Source: Carallia brachiata
Lineage: Eukaryota > Streptophyta > Magnoliopsida > Malpighiales > Rhizophoraceae
DNA: 64,000 nucleotides
Direction of reading: 5' to 3'
NCBI GenBank assembly: GCA_021464245.1
Contig: JADCRB010000026.1
Coordinates: forward strand, 2,015,687 to 2,079,686
Under the pieces are notes generated by a model. The model saw only the letters and a program-made list of their open reading frames with translations, made no database searches and was not told where the DNA came from. Shown one piece after another: positions 13,740 to 25,612 of this stretch. Both the position numbers and the translations under genes were made by a program. The first letter of the stretch is position 1; each line of letters opens with the position of its first letter.

Positions 13740-15650
13740 TAACATTTCTTTTTTTTTTTTTTTTATTGAGTCACCAAAACCAGCATTACTTTTTTTTAAA
13801 AAAAAAAACTAATTGAAGTATTATATTTTGAGTTTAATTATTTATACTTTTTTTTAATATTATTGATTGAAATGAGCCTTTTTTTTTTTTGATAAAAATC
13901 AAATAACAGAATTGGTATTTCACAGTCCCATAAATAATTATTGTCACTCTATGCTCACGAGCGAAATGAGTAGACATTTGGATAATACTATATGGAAACA
14001 CGTTAAGGAGAAATGTTGTATTATTTTATACATTGATTTAAAAAATAGTTAACTTTAACTAATATAGAATGAAGATTTATAAGAAGACAACTTTCATTGA
14101 TGAAATCAAGAAATAAATTTCATATTAATTATATATAACCAAGTATATAGTCAATATCTATAATGAAAGGAGCTTCTAAAACATAATTAAATTATTTTTG
14201 CATCTATAATATGTAGATTATAATTATTGAATAATTTAATTTATTTAATTCTTAGAGATTATGATATGTATGTAATGTTAATACGTTAGTATATTGCGGT
14301 CAAAAAAAATATGTTAGTATCTTGATAAGTTATACTGTGAAGTTAATTGGTCTAACCACAAGAAATATAGGTTAAATTAGACTTAATCGTAAAGTTTTGA
14401 AACATTTTGAGTCAAATTTAAGAACAAGCCATAACTTAATCTTGAAGTTTTATAAAAGTTTTCAACGTAGTCTTATCTCTTTACGTGTTCGTTCAGTTGA
14501 GTCCATTTTTTGAAGGTAATAAGTTAACTTGTTAAAAATGGTCGTTAACCTCACATTTTTAGGGAAATGTTTCCGAGTGTTTGGGTGATGTTAGACGAGT
14601 CATTTTTTTTCATTCATTGTGAGTAGTTAGATTTTCTAAATTGTTTAGCATTTAATTAACATATTGGATTACATTGTGAAATTAAAAGATGTTTTATACT
14701 CTTGATAATAAAAAAGGATGTTTAATACTTTAGTTTTATTTTAATGTAGAATTTTTTTCATACTAAATTAATTTTTTTCATACACCCCGTCGTTTTTCGT
14801 CTTAGATGCTTAAGTGCCGTATGTGCTGCAATTTACAACTTCCTTCGATTGAAATAGGTCTGTTTGAGATATCGGTCTCAGATAGGTCTTATTTTGTTTC
14901 GATTTCTTCCATCGAAAGAGGGTTTCGTCTAACTGAGTTTCGTATTCAGTTAGTTTATGGTCCTTGTGACTCAGTCAAATGTAGGTCCTTTTAACTGTTT
15001 GTTATATCTGTTTTGTACAGGTTCTTTCGACATTTTAGCGTTGAATTTATGTATGAGTTCGTTTATTATTAATATAATATTTCCCTATGATCAAAAAAAT
15101 TTAATGTTGGACTTAAATTACGTGATATTAAGAATTTAGAGATTGAGTTGATGTGAGTGCAAAATTATAGTCACCTTAAATAAAAGTGATTTAGTGACGA
15201 TTCAGCATGTTTTTTTTTATGTTTGATGTGGCTTTGAGTCTTAGTATTACCGCTTTGGAAGCAATAGTCTCCCTTATTTATCAGTTTGCCTGTGCGCGGT
15301 GCAGTACTAAAACGATGGATCGGTTTAAGCAGCTGCCAAAACTTCCAAATTTACATGCAATCGTGTTTCATATTCTCTAAAAATCAAAACCATATATCTC
15401 TTTTGTACTTCAATTTCGGCAATATTAATTTGTAGAAAAAAAATCAATAATTTGATTAATTTCTTTTAATGTTTTTCTCAATAAATGAAACTTTGAGGAT
15501 TCAACTTGCTCTTTTTTGTTGGTCTTTACCTCTATCTTATAACAAAAAAATAAAAAAAAAGTGTCAAGTGTTTCTTTATCCGATTATTAGTAGTAATTTT
15601 AAAAATTTTCTTTAATAAATTTGCATAATTACAATAAATTTTTAAAAAAT
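13740..15650. other. AT-rich intergenic region before RPL29
   Basis: No gene is recognised. T-runs lie near 13750 and 13880, and the sequence is AT-rich throughout. ORFs at 14806-14994 and 14957-15139 have no recognisable domain. Confidence 0.5.
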
Positions 15651-15848
15651 ATTTTTAATTATATTAGTGCCACGTCCGCTTGGCATCCTGCCATCCCAAC
15701 TCAAACTTGTGAATATAAATTCTCTCTCCGAAAATACAGAAAAAGAAAAAATTAAAAATTGCCTTATCTGCTTCAATACAATTGGAGCATTGAGCGACTA
15801 GACGAACGGAGCGTAAGGCCAAGCCAAAAAAGTACAGAGACGAAAACA

Positions 15849-17918
15849 ATGTTCGGTCTTTCCACCGCCACTTTCCCTTCAAAGTCCATGCCAGCAATCC
15901 CGAAATCCGTCTTCTCCGGCATCCAAATCCGCCACAAATGTCCCATTTCGGTTCCCGTGCCGGTCAAATCGGCGTCGTCGTTTTCCAGGAACCGATCTTC
16001 GGCAGTGGTAATGATGGCAAAGAGAGCAGAAGAGCTGAAGGAAATCAGGGCCAAGACAACCGAGGAAATCAACGAAGAGGTGGTTGACCTTAAAGGCGAG
16101 CTCTTCATGCTTCGGCTTCAGAAATCGGCGCGTAACGAGTTCAAGTCCAGCGAGTTTCGCCGCATGCGCAAAAGGGTCTCTGCGTTTCTCCCTCCTCATT
16201 TTACTTCTATTTTTTTGCTTTTGCTTCTGTTGGCTCTTTTATCTGTTGGGATTGATTAATAATGAGGCTTGTTTTCATCGTCCACTTTTGATAGTGAAAA
16301 TTTTGAAGAATTGGCAATGTAGTTGGGAGGTCCTCTTGGTTTGGAAGTGATTCCTGAATGCTTTACTCTGTAAAGGTTTCATTTAATTAGTGGCAATGAC
16401 CATCCACGGCGAATGGCTGTGTTGGGAATTGGTGGTTTCATACGAACTAAATGTTAACTTCAACTACTTCCAGAGATTCACCTTCTGTTTTGAATAGTTA
16501 GGTTGCTGTCTCGACTCTGGATGTAGTCTTATTGGACCCTGGATTGAGCAGTAATTTGCCACTTAGAGTAAAGGTCATGGCTAGGTTGTAGTAAGCTTTT
16601 TTTAACATGGGCGAGAAGCAAGTGGTATGGCTATGGCACTTGAGAAACAAAACTTAGATCGAGGTGATGTGTCCTTTCTATTCCACAGGTCTTGCTTCTG
16701 GATTCCATTTTGCGATCAGATTCTTTGATCTATGTTGCCTTCCCTTGAGTACATTTTAATCAGGTTCTTGTGTCCTGTAGTGGACAATCTCCTCTGGTAT
16801 TCACTGGTCTTGCTCCTGGATTGTCTGCTTATACAATTGGACGCTGGTATGCAAGTCTCACCAACGTAGCATAGATTAAAATTGAGGGATCTTTATGTAA
16901 GCAAACTTGCTTGTGGAGGTGTTAGGTTCCAGGTAGTGTGGGCCTCTGTCTTGGGAGGGAATCAAGTGCATGAATTTACCTATTAATCAATATCGAAATG
17001 CTGGAGTAGATCCTAAAGAGATCACACTTCCTCATGAATCTATCTGGAGAGAGAGAGAGAGAGAGAGAATTAATATTACTGGTAAGGTCAATGGTAGGTG
17101 AGTGTCCAGGCGTTAAATAAGAAATCGACTGATGCTTTGTAATTAAGTGGCTATCTGATAAAGAATAGTGAAGAGGGAGTAGCTGACTAAGCATGATTGT
17201 GGTAAAGTTTCTTACATCTTCATGGTACTTATTTTGATCAGATGGAAGTGCGAGCCTACTGTTATTGTATAGTGACACTTCTGACTGTATATTTTAAAGG
17301 TTTGGATCTGTACAATACTTTTTGTAGTTGGGGTAACTGTTGCATCCAATGAGTCTAACTGAAATGCCAAAGAGATAAGGTATGCTCTATGAATGCTCTG
17401 GAGACAAAACAGCATTTCGGGTGCTTTATGAAACTCCAGAGACTCTTTGATTGTGGTATATAAATGAGCAGGATGCCTGCTGTTTTTTGTGATTATTGAC
17501 TATTCTCGATCTAATTAAAAATTAACCTGCTACGTGTTTTACATGTCTAAGGTTTTCCTTTTGCCTGTTTTCCCACTTTGGTTGCCTTTGTATTCTCTAA
17601 CAATGTAATCACTTGTTCTGTTGATATTGAAATACATACTCCCCATGTCTTGCCCCGTTTGACGGTTTTGTGGATACTTCACTATATGTATAACAGTGTC
17701 CATTGGCTTTGACATGACACTGATGAGGATTTTATCAATTGCAGATTGCTCGCATGCTTACAGTTAAGCGGGAAAGAGAACTTGAGGAGGGGATCAACAA
17801 AAGGTTGTCTAGGAAGCTTGACCGGCAATGGAAGAAAAGCATTGTTGTAAGACCGCCGCCATCTTTGAAAAAGTTGCAGGAGGAAGAGGCTGCTGCAGAA
17901 GCTGAGAAATCTGCATGA
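15849..17918 (+). CDS. RPL29: 50S ribosomal protein L29, chloroplastic
   Basis: A nuclear gene for plastid uL29, which sits at the peptide-exit side of the large subunit. Exon 1 is 15849-16175 and exon 2 is 17745-17918, joined by a 1569-bp phase-0 intron, giving 166 residues. Residues 1 to about 55 are rich in Ser, Pro and basic residues with few acidic ones, as expected of a chloroplast transit peptide. The L29 core follows: [17 protein letters not shown], then [20 protein letters not shown], then [12 protein letters not shown] across the junction. The C-terminal extension is Lys- and Glu-rich, as in plant homologues. The donor after the last exon-1 codon (AGG/GTCTCT) is weak. A CCACGTC motif near 15670 may be a light-response box (inference). 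Confidence 0.93.
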
Positions 17919-17939
17919 GGCAAATTAAGTATATATCTC

Positions 17940-19130
17940 TGCCAATGTAGTTTACTTTCATGACGTAGCAGATGCAGATTACTCCTTAATCTCATTGCTT
18001 GTTTTCTGTGTTACAATACTTTTTTTTTGTACGTGTTTTTGGTAATGGCAGTTTTATTCCTTCCCTTTCCCTAACAAAAGGATCTCTCCTGTTCCTATGG
18101 TTCATTCTTATCTTGCAGAGGCCTTGAAACTGCAATTACTTGTACTTCTCAACTTTCTAGGGTAATTGGGTTGTATTATCTAAAGCTTTGCTCAACTTCG
18201 GTATTAAAAACAACCAATTGCAGCACAAAGAAAAGGCAAATTACAACTGGAACTCAAGAGTTGGTCTCATTTTCAAGTTCCTTCTGCATAACAAAGAAAA
18301 AGGGGCAATTTATACAATTTATTACTCATCACCTTTTTTTATTTTCATTATTCAACTTGAACTTATTGCTATCGAGTCGCTAAACTTCTGTTTTGTTTTA
18401 ATTTCATCAAATTTTCATTCAATTGGGTAAAAATTGCAAAATTCACCACATAAACAATATATTGTTATGTAATTAAGTTCGTTAAATTTGTGTTTATTTA
18501 ATTATATGGCATAACGATAGTGGCAATAATTGTAAAAAATTATCAAAAAAATCAATGTTTTTCAGCTTTCAAAATTTTTAAATTTTAGAGGTATAATTTT
18601 TTATTTATATTTTAGTGAACTTATATTTTTTTTTAAATTGTCTTCATTACATTTGCTCTGCATCATTTAGAATGATCTCAATAATTTCAGTATACCTAGA
18701 AAACTTGATACAATAAACTTGATTACATAAACAAATTTTTCTTTAGGGTAGGGATAGCCTTTAGAAATTTTATGTAATTTTGTTAATATAAAGTGATTAA
18801 TGTTGAATAAATTCTAAAAAGCATGTTCAGTGAATTCCCTAGAAATTATACTGTTGGCGAAATGTGAGCGGCCTTTCGATTGTGGTAAGAACTGAACACA
18901 ATTTAGTTTCGAGTTCCAGTTTTATAAGGAGGTTGAACTTCAACCAAACTGGGTTCAAACACTTCTGTTTGGTTCTAGATTTAAGTGATCATGGTTCCAG
19001 TTCCTGACCTGTTCTTTTTCTCGATTAGTTTTGCTTCCCTTTCCAGTTCCAAACTGCCTTTTGTTTTTGAAAAAAAAAATTTTAATTTTTCATAGAAAAC
19101 ATTAATTTAAATATTACTAACGGTAAAACT
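17940..19130. other. Intergenic region, possible GTTCC-rich repeat fragment
   Basis: No gene is recognised. About 18840-19060 contains several GTTCCAGTTCC-like words on the plus strand, reminiscent of dispersed plant repeats with GGTTC-rich ends, but I cannot define ends or target duplications. Confidence 0.35.
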
Positions 19131-19172
19131 ACACAAAATTTATAATCAAAGATGTCAAAGTAAAAAACATCT

Positions 19173-19415
19173 ATTCCGTCATCCGCTGACATCACTGTTT
19201 GATTCACAAATTGCATAGGGGACAGTACATCAATGCCAAGCTGCAAGGAGGATACAGATAACAGGCACATCCATCTCCAGCACAATGTGCTGAAGCATTT
19301 TAGAATCATCCATGTCAGGCAAGCGTACATCGCTTATAAAAATATCGGAACCATTCTTGCTCGCTCGAAGCAAGGACAAGGCAATCTCTGCTCGATCACA
19401 TTGTTGTAACTGAAC
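19173..19415 (-). pseudogene. Type-B response-regulator receiver-domain fragment
   Basis: Reading the minus strand, the peptide CDRAEIALSLLRASKNG continues into ISDVRLPDMD and LEMDVPVI. This matches the receiver domain of type-B ARR transcription factors, including the phospho-accepting Asp in SDVRLPDMD. After PVI a GTATCC donor (19255) and a CAACAG-like acceptor (19195) would excise 61 bp and resume with LMSADDG, exactly where type-B ARR genes carry an intron. The N-terminal receiver strand, the remainder of the domain and the Myb-like part are absent. It abuts a decayed Copia integrase at 19500. The retained intron argues for a genomic fragment rather than a processed copy. Confidence 0.75.
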
Positions 19416-19499
19416 GTTCCCACACAAACTAAACCAATCAATCAAATTACACAGGCATGCGCCATCTGATCTTATGCTGTCTGACACACCAATGTCCAA

Positions 19500-21800
19500 A
19501 ATTGAGGCGGGACACAGGCGTGATAGAATAGAGTGAGAGCAGTTTCAATTATGTGTCTGTGCTTAAGCTCTGCTGTAGCAATATGTTCTGGTGTGTAAGG
19601 AGAAGAGGTCAGGTGCTAGATGCTATTTTTGCATAGTACAGTGCGTGTAAATCTTGATACTCGCCTTCTTTATCAGATTAGATAGTAAGAATAGGTTGGC
19701 TAAAATATTTTTTCAACTATTTTTGAAATTGCTCAAAGACTAAAACAACATCAAGTTTATTTTTGAGTAGATATAACCAGATATATTTGATATAATGATC
19801 GATAAAAATGACATAATATTTGAATTAATCAAAAGAAGTAACAAGACCAAAACCCAAACATCAGTATAAAGCAATTCTAATGGCTAAAAACTTCGAAGAG
19901 TAGAGACACGAATAGTGCATTTGGTGTGATGAAAACGAATAGAAAAGAAAATAAATGAAAAATATGTAGTCAACAAACATCATCATTATTGTATTATTTT
20001 CTCATTAATCCAAACAACTAATTTTTACTTTTTTTTCTCACAAATTACTATTCATTTTCTCTCTCACAACTTTCTTATTATTTTTTTTTCACAACTTTTA
20101 TTAATCTAAACAACCCTATTTTCTTACAATTTTCTTTCTCACAACTTTCTAACAATTCAAATATACTATAAAAGCTAGTTTATGACTTTTATTATAAGAA
20201 CATGAATTATATGTGGAACAAGATGTGCTTTTTGAGAAAGGTAAATGGTGGGAAGACACTATAATGTTGAGGGTTCGACGATAAGGATGTCCTAGGCACT
20301 GATGTTAGAGAGAGATCTATTGGTAGATAGATGCCGAGCATGATGAGCTTGAGCAAAGAGTGCTACCAAGTCCACGGTTGGCCATTCATAAAGATTCTCA
20401 TCACTCCGGCTTTGGATAAGGGGTGCCCTCATGCTCAAATCCTTATGCATAATAAAATTCGGGGGAAAGAATTCAATATTGGTAGAATTTGTTTTACAAA
20501 ACTAAGAGACAGACAACAAATTTCTTTTTATATGAGGTGCACACAAGATATTGGTAAGTGTAAAGGTATCAGTGGGGGATTGAAGAATACTCGAAACTGA
20601 ATAAGTTATAGGAATATTGAACTGTCACCAACTACGATGTCATCCGTACCCATACATGGCGAATAAAGAGATGGTTTTTGAAAATCAGAAGTAATATGAC
20701 GAGTGACTCTAAAGCCGTGATTTGCAAACTTCACCGAATGGCTAAATTTGTCACAGATTTGACACTGAAGACAACTACCAGTAGCATTAGAGATAGGAGA
20801 ACACCCTCGAGGATTAAAGTCGTGATTGCTGAATCCTTGAAAATTTGGTCACCAATTAGGAGTAAATCGGCGACTTTTGCGACGAGGTGCTCCCTGACAC
20901 TGATTGCTATCAGAAGAAAAATAACATAGATTAAATTGTATATTACCACTACTTAAATTGAGTTATGATGGTGATTGCTGGTGATTGACTCCCTGTTGGA
21001 TGTTTCCTTTTGAAGGAAAATTTCATGATCAATTAAGTTTCAAGCAATTCTTCATACGTGATCAAGGTCTCTCTGGTACGTATAGTAGCACTAATTTCTT
21101 TGTATTCCAGACTAAGGTCGGAGAGAAATATTTTGATAACAAGCTTGTCGTTGCTAATGAGGGATCTTGCCAAGACAAGTTCATTGAAAATAGTGTAGAT
21201 TTCTCTTAGATATTCAACAACTGATTTGTTTTCTTTGACAATTGTAATTAAAATTGCTCACAATTCATATATCCAAGTTCTGGATTTATTAGCGTACAAG
21301 GTAATCAGCCATAGGTGTAATCAAATTATATCCATAGAAGAGAGTTGCAAGCTGAATCTTCCAGTCGCGATAGTTTTGATTGCTAGTGAGCTTGAGAGGC
21401 AGTTGGGAGGCAACATTGAATATTTTCAAGAGTGAGTTGATGGAAGAACTAGTAGTGCCAGATAATTGTACAATAGTATTTTGGGATTCGGTGGATAGTG
21501 GCAGCGTGATGGCCATGTCCGCAGTCAAATTTTCTGCCAAGGTCATGGGATGGGGCTGGGCTTGTTGGAGCACAGGAACCTCTGATACCATATTAAAATA
21601 TAAGGAGAAGAATTACATCGATTTTATTCATCATCTTAAGCGAGCATACATAGTAGTGGTAGAGAGTGTGTGCGATGCTAATTATGATACAAAATCATGC
21701 AATATAATTTTGAAATTAAATGGAAGAAATTATATTCTTGAAGACCCAGTTTCCCTCCGAAGATTGCGGAAATTTATTATTAATTTCCATTGCAGAGATT
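19500..21800 (-). mobile_element. Decayed Copia-type LTR retrotransposon fragment
   Basis: On the minus strand: a possible 5' LTR remnant from about 21800 to 21592, then a primer-binding site complementary to initiator-Met tRNA (TGGTATCAGAG, 21590-21580). A UBN2-type gag follows (LPLKLTSNQNYRDWKIQL, later KSVVEYLREIYTIFNELV). A CCHC-like zinc knuckle is at about 20740. A protease/pre-integrase stretch lies at about 20200-20660 (NLLSVS, DENLYEWPTVDLVALF). Integrase pieces are at 19500-19810 (FIDHYIKYIWLY, SDKEGEYQ, ELKHRHIIETAL). Stops and frameshifts interrupt most segments. Reverse transcriptase, RNase H and a 3' LTR are missing. Confidence 0.85.
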
Positions 21801-22073
21801 CTCTATTAATTTCAAGGTTCCAATATAGAATGGCTCTGTGAGAACTTGAAAAAGGACTATGGCCGGGATGGAAGTCTGGAGTGGAGTATAGTGTTTTCGG
21901 TGGCATATTGGCAAATATGAAATGGGAGAAATGAAGTTGTGCTCAATGATGTGCCGAGATCAAAATCATTGGTTCATTCTACTTTGCACCTAGCTCGAGA
22001 ACATCCAGATGCATGGGAGGCTACGTGGGGTTCTTGCTCAGGCAACACAAGAATGTGTTCTTTGATTAGTTAG

Positions 22074-22501
22074 TGTTGGAAAATGACACTATGCTGTCAT
22101 ATTTCCACCTTCAAAGCTTGGAACACTTAGTTTAAATGAAATGTTTTTAGTGAGAATGTAATTTATGATTTGTATGAAATGACTATTGCTATGGCCTTTT
22201 GTAAAGCTGAATTTTCTGCTAAACCTACTGTTAGTGGGAGTAGGTGGAAAGTTTGATGTGTAAGGAAGCTTAAGTTCATCATTTCTCTTTGTACCTAATT
22301 TAGTGTGCCAAACTCCTATATAATGGAGTGTTAAAGTCAATGAAATGTAAGCCTTTTGCCTTCACCTTTTGCTGTGATTTCCCACTTTTTCATTTCTTTC
22401 TCTGCTGCAATTTTTGCAGCAATGCTTCCACTGTTTTTCTTTCCTACTCTGCTGAAATTTTTCAGTTTCAATCTAAAGTCATAAACTCATCTTTTCCTTC
22501 A
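22074..22501 (+). repeat. Left LTR of the TRIM-like element
   Basis: 428 bp, TG...CA bounded. A TATATAATGG promoter-like box lies near 22317, inside a sequence nearly identical to the right LTR. Confidence 0.9.
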
Positions 22502-23595
22502 AATGGTATCAGAGCATTTAATGATATCTGGGGACCTCTCAAAATCTGTTTTTTTTTGGTCTAAACTCTGTTTTCCATCAGCATCTTACTGCTCTTTCAT
22601 TTTCTGCAGCAGTTCATCATCTTTGATGCTCTTTTGCAGTTTCATCTCTGTTGCAACACTCATTTTGTGCACTCTGCTGCACTCATTTTATGCAAAAACT
22701 CCTCTGCTGCATTTCATACATTTCTGCAGCAAATTTCCAGCTTTTGAACTGGTTTAAAACTCTTCCTTTAGGCCAAAATCTGGTTTTAAACTCTCATTTT
22801 CAGCAGCTCTCATCTTCTACTGCATCATCATTTCTGCAGTTCTCATTTTCTGCTGCACTTAACTTTCTGCTACACTATCATCTAATTTTCTGCTGCATTT
22901 CAAAATCTTTACTGCATTTTGAAATTTCTGCACTATCAAATGCTGCAATCTGCATTTCTGCAGTTCTTTATCTGCACTGTCAGAACTTCTACTGCAATTT
23001 CTGCAGTTTTGCTGCTTCAAACTGTTACTGCAATGTTTCTGTTTAGCAGTTCTACATTTCTGCTTTGTGGTTCTGCATTTCTACTGCACTAAAATTTACT
23101 GCAATCCTTCTGTTTTTACAAATTCTAGTTTCTGGACTGGTTTTCTGCAGTATCGTTGCTTGAAACTGCAACTTTCTGGTTTAGAACTCTTGTCATCAAA
23201 AAAACAGCTTCAAATCTTGGTTTACAAACCACTCAAGTTGCACTTGCACATGCAACACTCATTTATCAACAATGATCTCTCATCAAGTTAATGACCTCCA
23301 TCTTGAGTTCGGGAGGTTAAAGAATGAACTCACCCATCAATGCCCTCTATCATGAGTTTGAGAGGTTAAAAAAGGAACTCCAATACCATTCCTGCTGCAA
23401 AGTCTGTACAGGGATGTTCATGTCATCAACAACAACAGCAAACTTAACCTTTTTCTTCAAATCTCAGCAAATCCTTCAAGGAGGAGCAATCAAAGAAGAA
23501 GACCCTCCATCATGACTTCAGGAGGAGAAAAATTGAAGTCAAGTCAATTTGAATGAAGAAATTTTCAATTTTCCAGCAATAGTGTCAAGGAGGAG

Positions 23596-24022
23596 TGTTG
23601 GAAAATGACACTATGCTGTCATATTTCCACCTTCAAAGCTTGGAACACTTAGTTTAAATGAAATGTTTTTAGTGAGAATGTAATTTATGATTTGTATGAA
23701 ATGACTATTGCTATGGCCTTTTGTAAAGCTGAATTTTCTGCTAAACCTACTGTTAGTGGGAGTAGGTGGAAAGTTTGATGTGTAAGGAAGTTTAAGTTCA
23801 TCATTTCTCTTGTACCTAATTTAGTGTGCCAAACTCCTATATAATGGAGTGTTAAAGTCAATGAAATGTAAGCCTTTTGCCTTCACCTTTTGCTGTGATT
23901 TCCCACTTTTTCATTTCTTTCTCTGCTGCAATTTTTGCAGCAATGCTTCCACTGTTTTTCTTTCCTACTCTGCTGAAATTTTTCAGTTTCAATCTAAAGT
24001 CATAAACTCATCTTTTCCTTCA
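23596..24022 (+). repeat. Right LTR of the TRIM-like element
   Basis: 427 bp, differing from the left LTR at one C/T site (AAGCTT versus AAGTTT) and by one missing T in a CTCTTTG run. The right target duplication follows directly. Confidence 0.9.
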
Positions 24023-24557
24023 GTTAGAAGCCACCGTTGAGAAACCTGGTAAAAATAAATTCAGATGCTACCTTGAAGGGTAACCCGGGGCTTGCACCAG
24101 CGCCGGGGGGGGGGGGGCAATTTCCGTGATCATTTGGGACGTGGCTCGGGGGTTTTATTCATAATATTGGCATTACATCTATATTTGTTGCTTGGAACAA
24201 GGGGTTTCGAAGAGTGGTTATTGAGACGGACTCTCAATCAGTTTATCAAGCTATTTTACATGTCACGTTGGCTACTCATCCCTGAGCTTCTCTAATTTGC
24301 TGTTGTAGCGAGTTTATGGATAGGAATTGGTCTGTTCAGCTGATTCATACTTACCGAGAGCATAATTACATTGTGGATTGGCTTGCCGCTTTTCCTCTCA
24401 CTCAAAATTTGGGACTCGTCATTCTCAATCTTCCACTAGAAAGAATGCAGAGTATACTTATAAATGATGTCATTAGAGTTAAGTTTTTAGAGATATTTTG
24501 ATTTAATTTTGAGCATTGTCCTCCTTGTAAACCAAACAAAAAAAAAAAAAAAAAAAA

Positions 24558-25612
24558 GACCACACCGGTCCTGATCCCAACACCTAAGACACATCCCATA
24601 AAACTTGTATGAGGATAATCCAGAGTTGAGCTTGTTTGACAATATTATTCAAATCTACTTATAATATCTTATAATTAATGTATGTGTATCCAACTTTAAA
24701 AAGTGCCTTAACAAGGAGTCAATAACTTAGTTCTCCAATGTTGATAATACATATATTTCACACAAAAAAATAAAAAAGGGACCATATCAATCCTGATCCC
24801 AACACCTAACATTGTGTTTGGTAGAGAGAAAAAGAAAAAGAGAGAGAGAAAAGTAGAAGGAAAATGATAAATACTCATATTTGAAAATATTTTTAGAAAG
24901 TGGAAAGTGGGAGTAAGGAAAATTAACTTTCCTCATTGCCTTACTCAAACTAATCCTCCCAAATTAGGAAAATTTAGAAGTAAAGTTATTGATTCTCTTA
25001 TATTATTATTAAAAAATTATATTACTCTTATATATTAATAACTATAATTTTACCTAAAAAAAAAAAAAACATCTCTATATTCTTTAAAATTTTATTAATT
25101 TTTTATAAAAATTGTACTAATGTTATAAATTTATTAACTAAATTTATACAGGTATTTTATACATAATTTAAAAATTAAATATTTTTCATATAATATATAA
25201 TATTTTTTTCTTTAGATGGTAAAATTAAAATTCTTATATATATATTTTTTTCCTCACTTTTCACTTTTTCTCAAATAAGAAATTTTTAATTTTCCTCTCT
25301 CCCATTACTCTTCCTAAATACAAGACTAAATACAAGAGAGGATGAAAAATTTTCCTCTCCTCCAACAATTCTCTCCCTCACTTTCTTCTTCTTCAATTCC
25401 TCTCCTCCGAAAATTTTATTTAAATACAGTGTTAGACACGTTCCCACGAAGCTTGTATTAGGATAATCCAGAGTTGGGCTTGTTTGGTAACAATATCCAA
25501 ATCTACTTACAATATCTTTTAATTAATTTATCTGTTTATCCAAGCTTAGAAAATGCCTTAATAAGAAGTCGCAAACTTAGTTCTCCAATGTTGACAATAT
25601 ATACATTTCACA
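24558..25612. repeat. Duplicated ~220-bp segment, second copy split by a MITE
   Basis: Copy 1 (24558 to about 24777) begins with GACC...TCCTGATCCCAACACC and ends near CACACAAAAAAAT. Copy 2 restarts at 24780 with the same words, is interrupted at 24810-25431, and resumes GACACGTTCCCAC through about 25612. Shared words include GGATAATCCAGAGTTG and CTTAGTTCTCCAATGTTGA. The first copy starts directly after the LINE poly(A). Confidence 0.75.
24810..25431. mobile_element. Putative Tourist-like MITE, ~620 bp
   Basis: Absent from copy 1 of the surrounding duplication, so the ends are defined by comparison. The termini are imperfect inverted repeats (CATTGTGTTTGG versus CACTGTATTTAA read inward from the right end), next to TAA on the left and TTA on the right. 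The interior is AT-rich without coding potential. The superfamily is inferred from the 3-bp flanks only. Confidence 0.55.

Larger units (their letters stand above)
22074..24022 (+). mobile_element. Small non-autonomous LTR retrotransposon (TRIM-like), complete
   Basis: LTRs at 22074-22501 and 23596-24022 begin TGTTGG and end CTTCA (TG...CA). They differ by about one substitution and one single-base indel over 428 bp. A perfect GTTAG target duplication lies at 22069-22073 and 24023-24027. The primer-binding site TGGTATCAGAGC is at 22504-22515, complementary to initiator-Met tRNA. A purine tract AAGGAGGAG precedes the right LTR. The 1.1-kb interior has no gag or pol. Its first 750 bp is packed with CTGCA/TGCAG words, and a short near-repeat (GAGTTCGGGAGG and GAGTTTGAGAGG) follows. 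It must be mobilised by another element's proteins. Near-identical LTRs imply a young insertion. Confidence 0.92.
21800..24557 (+). mobile_element. 5'-truncated LINE tail with RNase H-like domain, interrupted
   Basis: The left part (about 21815-22073) encodes a sequence like the end of plant non-LTR reverse transcriptases (SLEWSIVFSVAYW, NGRNEVVLND). The right part (24028-24500) continues as an RVT_3/RNase H-like domain (KINSDATLKGNPGLA, RRVVIETDSQSVYQAI, LIHTYREHNYIVDWLA). It ends at a poly(A) run at about 24539-24557. The two parts are separated by a complete small LTR element. Internal stops and a G-run near 24106 show that it is dead. The 5' end is uncertain. Confidence 0.75.

Noticed and set aside
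15773..16199. Two minus-strand ORFs over RPL29 exon 1
   Set aside because: Antisense shadows of a GC-richer coding exon; the sense frame has clear L29 similarity.
22328..23291. Several ORFs of 63-131 codons in the TRIM-like element
   Set aside because: Derived from CTGCA-rich low-complexity DNA and LTR sequence (Cys/Ser/Phe-rich), with no gag or pol motif.
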